14,377 nt of DNA from DATMGU01 sp035555315 (GTDB taxonomy: Bacteria; Pseudomonadota; Alphaproteobacteria; ATCC43930; CGMCC-115725). The stretch lies in NCBI GenBank assembly GCA_035555315.1, contig DATMGU010000059.1, positions 1 through 14,377 on the forward strand. Reading direction: 5' to 3'. The translations under genes were made by a program, and so were the position numbers. Of the stretch, positions 5,824 through 13,159 are shown piece after piece. The notes under the pieces are model-generated. The model was not told the origin of the DNA, did not search any database, and saw only the letters and a list, made by a program, of their open reading frames with translations. Numbering within the stretch: the first letter of the stretch is position 1; each line of letters begins with the position of its first letter.

Positions 5824-8721
5824 ATGGATTCGCCCCTCCGCCCTGATCAGCCGTCCGCGGCCGCCTCACCCTCCCATCCGCGACCGCCGGTCGCTCCGGT
5901 CCTGGTGCTGGGCATGCGTCGCGGCGTGTGGCTCACGAGCGATGGCGAGATCGAACCCTTGGGCCTGCCGGAGCTCGCCCGGCGGGCCCGAGCCGAGGCG
6001 CCGATCCTGTGCCACGCGCCGGCGGCGGCCCGCCGCTTGGGCCTGCGCGAGTTCGCCGCCTATGACGTGCTGGAGCTGTTCGCTTGGATCATGCCCGCCC
6101 GGTTCGCCGTGCCGACACCGACCGGCCTCGCCGCGGCGCTGGGCCTGCCGGTGCCCCGCTCGCTCGAGGATGCGGCGGTGTCGCTGCTTGAAATGGTGAC
6201 GCTGCTCCTGCGCGGGCTCGCCGCTACCCATGTCGAGGATGGCCGCCTGGCGCTCGCCATGGCCCGCGCCGGCTGGAGCTGGGGCCCGGCGGTGGCGGCG
6301 GCGCTTGGTGCTGGCCCCCGTGGCGCTGGCCCCCGTGGTGCTGGCCAAGGTGTCGCGGCGGCCCCGGGCGCGACACGCGCGCCATCCCAGCCGGTCTTGG
6401 CCCGCGACGCAACCGCCGGTCTCGCGATCTGGCAACGTCTCACCGAATGGTCGGAGAGCGGACCGATCGATCCGCCGACCCATTATCCGGTCGACCCGGC
6501 GGAGGCGCGTCGCCGCCTGGCCGAGCTGATCGGTGAAATAGGCTCCGCCGATCCGGACGGTGCCCGCCCCGAGGCCCGGCCCCAGCAAGCGGACTACGCC
6601 TCCGCCGTCAGCCAGGCCTTCTTGCCGCGCCAGGCGGAGGATACGCCGCGGGTGGTGCTGGCCGAGGCCGGCACGGGGGTCGGCAAGACCCTGGGATATC
6701 TCGCCCCCGCCAGCGTCTGGGCGGAGCGCAATCAAGGGCCGGTGTGGATTTCGACCTATACCCGGAACCTGCAGCACCAGATCGAAGGCGAACTCGATCG
6801 GCTGTTCCCGGATCCGGCGGTCAAGGCGGCGCGGGTCGTGCTGCGCAAGGGCCGCGAGAATTACCTCTGCCTGCTGAATTTCGAGGAGGCGATGCGGGCC
6901 GCGGCGCAACGGGCGATGGCTCAGCAGCCGGGCGACGTCGTCGGGCTCGGCCTTCTGGCGCGCTGGGCGCTGGCGACCAAGGATGGCGCGCTGGTTGGGG
7001 GTGATTTGCCCGGTTGGCTGGTTGAGCTCATTGGCCGGCCGATGTCGCTCGGCCTCGCCGATCGCCGGGGCGAGTGCATCTATTCGGCTTGCGCGCATTA
7101 TGCCAAATGCTTCATCGAGAAGAGCGTCCGGCGCGCCCGGCGGGCCGATATCGTGGTCGCCAATCATGCGCTGGTGATGACCCAGGCGGCGCTGGGCGGG
7201 CTGGATGACAGCTATTTGCCGACCCATTACGTGTTCGATGAAGGCCACCATGTGTTCGATGCCGCCGATGGCGCGTTCTCGGCGCATCTCAGCGGCTTGC
7301 AGACTGCCGATCTGCGCCGCTGGCTGTTGGGTGCCGAACAGGGCAGCCGGGGCCGGGCGCGCGGGCTGCGCCGGCGCATGGAGGATCTGATCGCGACCGA
7401 CGAGGCGGCCCTCGACGCGGTGCAGGCGGTGCTGGTCGCCGCCGCGCAATTGCCCGGGGAGGCCTGGATCCAGCGCCTGGCGACCGGCGAGCCGGTCAAT
7501 CCGGTCGAGCGGTTCCTGGCTATGGTGCGGCGTCAGGTCCTGGCCCGGGCGACGGCGCCGGAAACCGGCTTCGCGATCGAGACCGACAAGTTGCCGGCGG
7601 TCGACGGGTTGCTGGAGGCGGCGGCGGATTGCGCGCTCGCCTTGGCCCGGCTGGCTCGACCGATCGAGGCGTTGCTGGCCCGGTTGGCGCACCGGCTGGA
7701 TGAGGACGCCGAGACGCTGGACACGCCGGAGCGCAATCGCCTGGAGGCGACGATCCGCAGTCTGACCCGCCGCGGCAGCCTCAATCTGCGCGCCTGGCGG
7801 GCGATGCTGGACGATATGGGCCGCGCGACGCCGGCGGGCTTCGTCGATTGGCTGACCATCGAACGGCAGGATGGCCGCGACGTCGATGTCGGTCTGCACC
7901 GCCATTGGATCGATCCGACCGTACCCTTCGCCGAAATGGTGGCGAAGCCGGCCCATGGCGTGGTGCTGACCTCGGCGACGCTGACCGACGGGACCGGTGA
8001 TGTGGTCGCCGATTGGCAGGCGGCCGAGGCGCGCACCGGGGCGGCACATCTGCCGTCGCCCGCGTTTCGCGCCCGTGTGCCGTCGCCGTTCGATTACCCG
8101 GCGCTGACCCGTGTGCTGATCGTGACCGATGTCCGGCGTGACGATATCGCCCAGGTCGCCGCCGCGTATCGCGCGCTGTTTCTGGCATCGGGCGGCGGTG
8201 CGCTTGGCCTGTTCACGGCGATCGCCCGGCTGCGGGCGGTGCATGACCGGCTGGTCGAGCCGCTCGATCAGGCCGGCCTGTCGCTCTATGCCCAGCATGT
8301 CGACGGCATGGATATCGGGACCTTGATCGACATCTTCCGCGCCGAGGAGGATGCCAGCCTGCTCGGTACCGACGCGGTGCGCGACGGTGTCGATGTGCCT
8401 GGCCGCAGCTTGCGGCTGATCGTGTTCGACCGGGTGCCCTGGCCCCGCCCCGGCATCCTGCATCGGGCGCGCCGACAGGCGTTCGGCGGGCGCGCTTATG
8501 ACGATATGCTGGCCCGCCTGCGTTTGAAGCAGGCGTTCGGCCGGCTGGTCCGGCGCGCGGGAGATACGGGTGTGTTCGTCATCCTCGATCCGATGCTGCC
8601 ATCGCGACTGCTCGGCGCGTTTCCCGAGGGCGTCGAGATCGCCCGCGTCGGCCTCGCCGAGGCGGTCGAGCTGACCAAGCGGTTTTTAACACCCGACGCG
8701 CCTGGCCCCGCCGGTGGCTGA
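5824..8721 (+). CDS. ATP-dependent DNA helicase, DinG/XPD-like with iron-sulfur cluster
   Basis: The 965-residue product is a superfamily 2 helicase of the DinG type, which unwinds 5'-tailed DNA and resolves damaged or R-loop structures. Motifs (numbered from the ATG at 5824): Walker A GTGVGKT at 283-289; four cysteines at 349 (RENYLC), 418, 423 and 429 (ECIYSACAHYAKC), the expected [4Fe-4S] site; DEGH at 472-475; SAT at 717-719; DGVDVPG at 854-860; and QAFGRLVRR, motif VI, at 903-911. The first 250 residues are an extra domain with VLVLGMRRGVWLTSDGEIEPL, seen in alphaproteobacterial members and absent from E. coli DinG. It is joined by a Gly/Ala/Pro linker made of three 15-base repeats. The frame extends upstream to 5743, but the ATG at 5824 avoids an arginine-rich leader. 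Confidence 0.93.
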   Translation: MDSPLRPDQPSAAASPSHPRPPVAPVLVLGMRRGVWLTSDGEIEPLGLPELARRARAEAPILCHAPAAARRLGLREFAAYDVLELFAWIMPARFAVPTPTGLAAALGLPVPRSLEDAAVSLLEMVTLLLRGLAATHVEDGRLALAMARAGWSWGPAVAAALGAGPRGAGPRGAGQGVAAAPGATRAPSQPVLARDATAGLAIWQRLTEWSESGPIDPPTHYPVDPAEARRRLAELIGEIGSADPDGARPEARPQQADYASAVSQAFLPRQAEDTPRVVLAEAGTGVGKTLGYLAPASVWAERNQGPVWISTYTRNLQHQIEGELDRLFPDPAVKAARVVLRKGRENYLCLLNFEEAMRAAAQRAMAQQPGDVVGLGLLARWALATKDGALVGGDLPGWLVELIGRPMSLGLADRRGECIYSACAHYAKCFIEKSVRRARRADIVVANHALVMTQAALGGLDDSYLPTHYVFDEGHHVFDAADGAFSAHLSGLQTADLRRWLLGAEQGSRGRARGLRRRMEDLIATDEAALDAVQAVLVAAAQLPGEAWIQRLATGEPVNPVERFLAMVRRQVLARATAPETGFAIETDKLPAVDGLLEAAADCALALARLARPIEALLARLAHRLDEDAETLDTPERNRLEATIRSLTRRGSLNLRAWRAMLDDMGRATPAGFVDWLTIERQDGRDVDVGLHRHWIDPTVPFAEMVAKPAHGVVLTSATLTDGTGDVVADWQAAEARTGAAHLPSPAFRARVPSPFDYPALTRVLIVTDVRRDDIAQVAAAYRALFLASGGGALGLFTAIARLRAVHDRLVEPLDQAGLSLYAQHVDGMDIGTLIDIFRAEEDASLLGTDAVRDGVDVPGRSLRLIVFDRVPWPRPGILHRARRQAFGGRAYDDMLARLRLKQAFGRLVRRAGDTGVFVILDPMLPSRLLGAFPEGVEIARVGLAEAVELTKRFLTPDAPGPAGG
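6310..6354 (+). repeat. Three 15-base tandem repeats inside the helicase linker
   Basis: GCTGGCCCCCGTGGC (6310-6324), GCTGGCCCCCGTGGT (6325-6339) and a diverged third copy (6340-6354) encode AGPRG, AGPRG and AGQGV. The repeats are in frame, so copy-number change would alter the linker length without breaking the gene. Confidence 0.85.
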
Positions 8722-8803
8722 CGCATCATCGTACCGGTTATCGCCATAATCGTCGTAGCATCTCTCGCCGGCCCGGCTAAGCAGCTCACCGTCAGCCCGT
8801 TAT

Positions 8804-8807
8804 GAGG
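8804..8807 (+). promoter_or_regulatory. Ribosome binding site of the TerB-like gene
   Basis: GAGG lies five bases before the ATG at 8813 and supports that start. Confidence 0.55.
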
Positions 8808-8812
8808 ACTTC

Positions 8813-9223
8813 ATGATCGACCACCACTCCGCCTTGATCTACACGATGGTCCTGGTCTCGGCCGCCGATATGGACATGACTGACGCCGAGCTGCATGTCA
8901 TCGGCGAGATCGTCAGCTTCCTGCCGGTGTTCAGGGATTACGACAAGAGCAAGCTGACCACGACCTTGAGCCAATGCGCCGAACTCGTTGCCAAGGAGGA
9001 CGGGCTGGAGGAAAGCCTGGCGGCGATCAAGGCGGCCTTGCCGACCCGGCTGCGCGAGACCGCCTACGCGCTCGCCTGCGACGTCGTCGCGGTCGACGGC
9101 GAGGCGAGCCAGGAGGAATTGCGGTTGCTCGAGCTGATCCGACACCGGCTGTCGGTCGACCGCTTGATCGCCGCCGCCATCGAGCGCGGCGCCAGGGCCC
9201 GCTTCATGAAGGCCGCTTCATGA
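8813..9223 (+). CDS. TerB-like (tellurite resistance B / DjlA N-terminal type) protein
   Basis: The 136-residue, mostly helical and acidic protein has the TerB layout. ALIYTMVLVSAADMDMTDAELHVIGEIV at the start contains the first acidic helix pair, and LACDVVAVDGEASQEELRLLELI near residues 87-109 carries the second, with the family's D-G-x-x-x-x-E-E pattern. TerB-like domains bind divalent metal and occur both in tellurite/stress gene sets and as isolated housekeeping-like genes. No terC, terD or terE gene is nearby, so a link to tellurite is by name only. Ninety-odd bases separate it from the helicase, and it may share that transcript. Its stop overlaps the last six bases of the convergent MarR gene. 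Confidence 0.82.
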   Translation: MIDHHSALIYTMVLVSAADMDMTDAELHVIGEIVSFLPVFRDYDKSKLTTTLSQCAELVAKEDGLEESLAAIKAALPTRLRETAYALACDVVAVDGEASQEELRLLELIRHRLSVDRLIAAAIERGARARFMKAAS

Positions 9224-9838
9224 TGGTCGACGCCGCCTGATCTGCCGTGTGGCGGCGACGTCGTTGCCATTCACCAGGACGGCGCCACTTACGGGGACGG
9301 GACTCACCGGGATTGGCCGGGCGCGCTCCACCGCCACGACGGGATGGTCCAGGGCGGGTGTCGCGTGGCGCCGCTTGCGCCACAGCTTGCGCAGCGACTT
9401 GGCAAAGCGGTCCTCCCGGCGCCCCAGCGCGTCGAAGAATTCGGCATCGACGCGCTCCAGCTGCGGCAGGGCCTCCGCCAGCCGCGCGGCCCCGGCCGGG
9501 GTGAGCGCCAGGGTGCGCGCCCTGGTATCGACAGGGTTGCGATCCCGCTGAACCAGACCCACCGCCTCCAGGCTGCGCAAGACCTGCGACGTCATCATGA
9601 CATCGGCACCCAGCGACTGCGCCAGGCTCGCTTGATTGATCGGTCCACCCGCCTCGATCCGTTCCTTGAGGCCGGCCAGCAGGATGACCTGAACATAGGT
9701 GATGTGGAGCGGCGCCAGGGCGGCGCGGATCGCGCGCTGCCATCCGTTCGTGATCTGCCAAAGCATGAACCCCCGGCCGAGCGGTTCGGGCTCGTCCATC
9801 TCCTCGGTGCGGTCCATTTCAGCATGACTCTGCGCCAT
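9218..9838 (-). CDS. MarR family transcriptional regulator with a long basic tail
   Basis: The 206-residue protein has a winged helix-turn-helix: NQASLAQSLGADVMMTSQVLRSLEAVGLV (68-96) is the DNA-reading part and RDRNPVDTRARTLALTPAG (98-116) the wing, with the MarR-typical DTRA motif. N- and C-terminal helices would form the dimer. MarR proteins usually stop near 150 residues; here a further 50 or so (Pro/Val/Arg-rich, ending ATRQIRRRRPS) are added, and the tail overlaps the terB-like stop by six bases. It may be a true extension or the result of losing an earlier stop. A good AGGA-type Shine-Dalgarno (within GGGGAGGAAACCCG) precedes the ATG. Its target is not evident; divergent usg and convergent terB-like are the nearest candidates, along with its own promoter. 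Confidence 0.9.
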   Translation of the reverse strand: MAQSHAEMDRTEEMDEPEPLGRGFMLWQITNGWQRAIRAALAPLHITYVQVILLAGLKERIEAGGPINQASLAQSLGADVMMTSQVLRSLEAVGLVQRDRNPVDTRARTLALTPAGAARLAEALPQLERVDAEFFDALGRREDRFAKSLRKLWRKRRHATPALDHPVVAVERARPIPVSPVPVSGAVLVNGNDVAATRQIRRRRPS

Positions 9839-10061
9839 CGGGTTTCCTCCCCAGTCTGTTTTTTTCTTTAGCCGTCTATGGTGCGCTATCCGGCGCGCGC
9901 TGCAAGGGACAATTCACAAGACGCCGCGATTCCAGCAGCAGTCTCGGTCATTGGCTGCTAATGCATTGATTCAACTGAACATTAAGCTTTTGTTCGGGAT
10001 GTCGGGGCATGCTTTTTGCGTTATCTCGGGTGTCATCACCAAATTCGGGGGTGTGGTCAAG
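9839..10061. promoter_or_regulatory. Divergent control region between the MarR gene and usg
   Basis: It must hold both promoters. The imperfectly symmetric TAGC-N12-GCTA at 9869-9888 lies just upstream of the MarR ribosome binding site and is a possible autoregulatory operator; its arms are short, so chance is a real alternative. The right part (9955-10050) is AT-richer than its surroundings, as expected of a promoter, but no clear -35/-10 pair is seen. Confidence 0.3.
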
Positions 10062-10334
10062 ATGATCGAACTGAGCGAAACGCCGCGACTGATCAACGGT
10101 TACCAACTGACGACCGCTGAAATCCTGTATCACATGCCGGATTTCCCGGACTTGCTGCAGAGCTATGTTTGGCAAAATCTGGACATGGCGCCGCATTTCC
10201 CGGTGTTGCGGCGGTTCCTGGATTTCTGGACCAAAAACCTCGACGGCAAGTTGCATTCGGTGATCGTCGACTCCTTGCCGGTCGGCCAGATCGGCGGCTG
10301 GCGTAACGCCAAGGCGTCGCTTACCCTGCATTGA
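10062..10334 (+). CDS. usg: Usg family protein
   Basis: The 90-residue product matches the Usg family: YQLTTAEILYHMPDFPDLLQ (about residues 14-33), SYVWQNLDMAPHFPVLRRFLDFW (34-56) and LDGKLHSVIVD (about 60-70). Usg proteins are short, cytoplasmic, alphaproteobacterial and of unknown function; the name comes from a location beside trp genes, and none are in this window. The frame is open back to 9951, but those 37 extra residues have no family match. The ATG at 10062 gives the usual length; a GTG at 10053 is the only close alternative. The C-terminus is longer by a dozen residues than the core motif and is weakly basic. Confidence 0.88.
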   Translation: MIELSETPRLINGYQLTTAEILYHMPDFPDLLQSYVWQNLDMAPHFPVLRRFLDFWTKNLDGKLHSVIVDSLPVGQIGGWRNAKASLTLH

Positions 10335-10519
10335 TGGGGAACCGGCACGGGCATGAACGGGACGGCGCGCGGGGATGCCGGGCCGATGGTCCTGATCCCT
10401 GTCGTCGACCTCCGCCGGGTCCCTTTGCCGACCGTCGTCGCTCTATGCATATCAGCCCGTGACGGTCTGTCCGGTCGAATCATCTTGCAAGCGAGGCTGG
10501 CACGCCTAACATCCGCTCT
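10335..10519 (+). other. Gene-free spacer between usg and heme A synthase
   Basis: An open frame from 10353 has no recognisable family, lacks a ribosome binding site and has low-complexity Arg/Leu composition, so it is not accepted as a gene. The region probably contains the promoter of the heme A synthase gene. Confidence 0.3.
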
Positions 10520-10543
10520 CCGGACCTCGTGTCCGGGACACGA
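10520..10543 (+). promoter_or_regulatory. Two overlapping, mutually exclusive hairpins before heme A synthase
   Basis: CCGGAC-CTCGT-GTCCGG (10520-10536) and TCGTGTC-CGG-GACACGA (10527-10543) are both perfect inverted repeats and share bases 10527-10536, so only one can form at a time. The second ends four bases before the AAGG ribosome binding site. The arrangement suits a leader-RNA switch or a dyad operator on DNA; which, if either, is unknown. Confidence 0.5.
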
Positions 10544-10558
10544 CGTTAAGGTGTGTTT

Positions 10559-11665
10559 TTGACCATCGCTGCCACCGCCGAACCGGCGCCGCGCGTCGCC
10601 GGCTCGCCCCGGCCGATAGCCTATTGGCTGATCGCCTCCGCGGTTCTCATTCTCGCCATGATCGTCATCGGCGGGATCACGCGACTGACTGAATCCGGCC
10701 TTTCGATTACCGAATGGAAGCCGATCACTGGCATCTTGCCGCCGTTGTCGGAACGCGCCTGGATCGCCGAATTCGAGAGATATCAGCAGATCCCGCAATA
10801 CCGGGCGATGAATCTCGGCATGACGCTCGACGCGTTCAAGACGATCTATGCCTGGGAATATGTCCACCGCCTGCTGGGGCGGCTGATCGGCGTGGTCTTC
10901 GCGGTGCCGTTGCTGATCTTCTTGCTGCAAGGCCGGGTGACGCGCCGGATGGTGCCCCGGCTGCTTGGCTTGCTGGTGCTCGGCGGCCTGCAAGGCGTGC
11001 TGGGCTGGTACATGGTGAAAAGCGGCTTGGCCAATCGGGTGGATGTCAGCCAATACCGGCTGACCGCCCATCTGGGCTTGGCCGTGCTGATCTACGCGGC
11101 CCTGGTTTGGCAGGCCGCCGATCTCTTGCGGCGCGAGCCGCTGTGGCTCGAAGGCGTCTGCGTCCGGCGATTCAGAAGGGCCGCCGCGGCGGTGGTTTGC
11201 CTGGCCTTCCTGACCATGCTCGCCGGCGGTTTCGTCGCCGGCCTGCATGCCGGATTGACCTACAACACCTTCCCGCTGATGGATGGCAAGCTGATCCCGG
11301 GCGGGTATTTCATCCAGACGCCATGGTGGTCGAACTGGTTCGAGAATGTCGCGACCGTTCAGTTCGATCATCGGCTGCTGGCGACGCTTACCTTCGTCGG
11401 CATCGCGGCGTTCTGGGCGGTCGCTCAGCGCTTCCCGCTGCCCAAAACGGTGCGGCGCCCGCTCAACGCGATGATGGTGATGGCGCTAGTGCAGGTCGCC
11501 CTCGGTATCTCGACCCTGCTGCTGCAGGTGCCGATCGCCTTGGCCGCCGCCCATCAGGCCGGGGCCGTCCTGCTGCTGACCTTCGCCTTGCTGACCCTGC
11601 ATGGGCTGAAGCAATCGCAAGGAGTTCGCGGGACATCCGAAAGGTTGTGTTACCGTAGGCTGTAA
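10559..11665 (+). CDS. ctaA: Heme A synthase (COX15/CtaA family)
   Basis: The 368-residue inner-membrane protein has eight hydrophobic helices in two four-helix halves. It oxidises the C8 methyl of heme O to a formyl group, giving heme A for aa3-type cytochrome oxidase. Landmarks are IVIGGITRLTESGLSITEWKP (35-55), EYVHRLLGR with His103, TAHLGL with His171, FDHRLLATL with His271 and AAHQAGA with His332, the four expected heme ligands, and TYNTFPLMDG. Lengths and motifs fit the alphaproteobacterial/mitochondrial-like class without the cysteine pair of the Bacillus form. GTG at 10553 is in frame, but AAGG at 10548-10551 is correctly spaced only for the TTG at 10559, so that start is preferred. 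No ctaB, ctaC or ctaD genes are in the window. Confidence 0.95.
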   Translation: MTIAATAEPAPRVAGSPRPIAYWLIASAVLILAMIVIGGITRLTESGLSITEWKPITGILPPLSERAWIAEFERYQQIPQYRAMNLGMTLDAFKTIYAWEYVHRLLGRLIGVVFAVPLLIFLLQGRVTRRMVPRLLGLLVLGGLQGVLGWYMVKSGLANRVDVSQYRLTAHLGLAVLIYAALVWQAADLLRREPLWLEGVCVRRFRRAAAAVVCLAFLTMLAGGFVAGLHAGLTYNTFPLMDGKLIPGGYFIQTPWWSNWFENVATVQFDHRLLATLTFVGIAAFWAVAQRFPLPKTVRRPLNAMMVMALVQVALGISTLLLQVPIALAAAHQAGAVLLLTFALLTLHGLKQSQGVRGTSERLCYRRL

Positions 11666-11718
11666 GTCTTTCCCGAGCGGGCGATTTTCCGCAGCACCTT
11701 TATCGAAGCATCTTTGCC

Positions 11719-12252
11719 GTGACAGCGATCTCCAGCTTTGGTCCTCACGCGCCGGTCGCCCGGCTGCCCGATCCACGTCTGATCGGGTTGCGCGTCCTCA
11801 TCGCCGATGACAGCCGCTTCATGCGGGAATTGCTGAAGGCCATGCTGTACGGCATCGGCGTCGGTCATGTCATCGAGGCGGAGAACGGTGCCGTGGCCCT
11901 CGCCGAGATGGCCCGTGAGATGGTCCATCTCGTCTTCGTCGACATGATGATGGGACCGATCGACGGCATCGAATTGTGCCAGTTGCTGCGTAAGGACGCC
12001 TATAGCCCGGACCGTTCCGTGCCGATCGTCATGGTGACGGGCTATACGGATGCGTTCCGGATTCGCCGCGCGCGGGACGCCGGGGTCACCGAAATCATGG
12101 CGAAACCGATCTCGCTCGACGCGGTCTATCGGCGAGTGCTCGCGGTGCTGGAAAAACCCCGCCCGTTCATCGCCGTCCGGCACTATGTCGGTCCGGACCG
12201 GCGGCGTACCAGCCTGCATCACGCCGGGGCCGAGCGCCGGGACCGGTCATAA
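11719..12252 (+). CDS. Stand-alone response regulator (CheY-like receiver)
   Basis: The 177-residue protein is a single receiver domain at about residues 23-147, with the acidic pair Asp30-Asp31 (IADDSR), the phospho-acceptor Asp75 (VFVDMMMG), Thr107 (MVTGYTD) and Lys129-Pro130 (MAKPIS). All catalytic residues are present, so it should be phosphorylated by a histidine kinase encoded elsewhere. There is no output domain. The last 25 residues are basic, with RHYVGPDRRR at about 154-163; such Y-x-GPDRRR tails follow receiver domains in many alphaproteobacterial single-domain regulators. The start is GTG at 11719 without a clear Shine-Dalgarno, 53 bases after ctaA, so it may be co-transcribed with it. 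It converges on sdhB with a 26-base gap. Confidence 0.9.
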   Translation: MTAISSFGPHAPVARLPDPRLIGLRVLIADDSRFMRELLKAMLYGIGVGHVIEAENGAVALAEMAREMVHLVFVDMMMGPIDGIELCQLLRKDAYSPDRSVPIVMVTGYTDAFRIRRARDAGVTEIMAKPISLDAVYRRVLAVLEKPRPFIAVRHYVGPDRRRTSLHHAGAERRDRS

Positions 12253-12278
12253 AGGGCCGCTCGGATTGACGAACGCTC

Positions 12279-13076
12279 CTAGGCGAAGCGGCGGGCGACC
12301 ATCAGTTTCTTGATCTCGCCGATCGCCTTGGCCGGGTTTAGCCCCTTGGGGCAGGTCTTGGTGCAGTTCATGATGGTGTGGCAGCGATACAGCCGGAACC
12401 GATCTTCCAGATCGTCGAGCCGTTCGCCGGTCTTCTCGTCGCGGCTATCGGCGATCCAGCGATAGGCCTGCAGCAGGACCGCCGGACCGAGATAGCGGTC
12501 GCCGTTCCACCAATAGCTCGGGCAACTCGTCGTGCAGCAGAAGCACAGGATGCATTCCCACAAGCCGTCCAGCTTTTCACGATCGGCCTCGGATTGCAGG
12601 CGTTCGCCATCCGGCGGCGGCGGGGTATCGGCCTGCAGATAGGGCTTTACCGAGGCGTATTGCGCATAGATCTGGGTGAGGTCCGGCACCAGATCCTTGA
12701 TCACCGCCATATGCGGCAGCGGATAGATCCGCACGTCGCCCTTCACCTCGTCGATCGATTTCAGGCAGGCCAGCGTGTTGGTGCCGTCGATGTTCATCGA
12801 ACACGACCCGCAGATGCCCTCGCGGCAGGAGCGGCGGAAGGTCAGCGTGGTGTCGATCTCGTTCTTGATCTTGATCAGCGCGTCCAAGACCATCGGGCCG
12901 CAGGCGTCCAGATCGACCTCATAGGTGTCCAGGCGCGGGTTCTGCCCGTCATCGGGGCTCCAGCGATAGATCTTGAAGTTCTTGATCCGCTTGGCGGCCG
13001 TGCCCTGCACGGGCGCGGCGCGGAAGACCTTGCCTTCCTTGACCTTGGAGTTCGCCGGCAGCGTGAATTCAGCCAT
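12279..13076 (-). CDS. sdhB: Succinate dehydrogenase iron-sulfur subunit
   Basis: The 265-residue protein carries electrons from the flavin subunit to ubiquinone in complex II. The N-terminal ferredoxin domain has Cys84, Cys89, Cys92 and Cys104 (SCREGICGSC...LAC) for the [2Fe-2S] centre. The C-terminal domain has Cys175, 178 and 181 (ECILCFCC) with Cys242 for [4Fe-4S], and Cys185, 232 and 238 for [3Fe-4S]. Trp189-Trp190 in PSYWWNGDRYLGPA lie near the quinone site. All ligands are intact. The ATG at 13076 has only a weak upstream AAGGA. It follows sdhA by 82 bases in the usual A-B order, so sdhC and sdhD should lie upstream of sdhA, outside this window. Confidence 0.98.
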   Translation of the reverse strand: MAEFTLPANSKVKEGKVFRAAPVQGTAAKRIKNFKIYRWSPDDGQNPRLDTYEVDLDACGPMVLDALIKIKNEIDTTLTFRRSCREGICGSCSMNIDGTNTLACLKSIDEVKGDVRIYPLPHMAVIKDLVPDLTQIYAQYASVKPYLQADTPPPPDGERLQSEADREKLDGLWECILCFCCTTSCPSYWWNGDRYLGPAVLLQAYRWIADSRDEKTGERLDDLEDRFRLYRCHTIMNCTKTCPKGLNPAKAIGEIKKLMVARRFA

Positions 13077-13094
13077 GGGTTACCAGTCCTTCGG

Positions 13095-13134
13095 CGCAGC
13101 GCGCCCGGCATCGCTCCGGGGCGGCGCCGCTGCG
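13095..13134 (-). other. Intercistronic hairpin between sdhA and sdhB
   Basis: CGCAGCGCGCC (13095-13105) pairs with 13123-13134 as eleven base pairs with one bulged base (13128). In the sdhA-sdhB mRNA this sits in the gap between the genes, about 19 bases before the sdhB start. It has no T-run, so it is not an intrinsic terminator; it may protect the sdhA message from 3' decay or tune the A:B ratio. Confidence 0.5.
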
Positions 13135-13159
13135 ATTGAACGATAGGGGGAAAGTCTGA

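Noticed and set aside
5866..8463. An 865-codon open frame on the minus strand, antisense to the helicase
   Set aside because: It is a shadow of a GC-rich gene: the plus frame carries all DinG helicase motifs, while this one has Arg/Gln/Gly-rich composition and no recognisable domain.
8813..9223. A tellurite resistance system
   Set aside because: Only a lone TerB-like domain is present, without terC, terD, terE or a resistance neighbourhood.
10353..10562. A possible 69-residue protein between usg and heme A synthase
   Set aside because: It has no ribosome binding site, no family match and biased composition, and it runs into the heme A synthase leader.
10163..11371. A 402-codon open frame on the minus strand across usg and heme A synthase
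   Set aside because: It is antisense to two well-supported genes and carries no recognisable domain.
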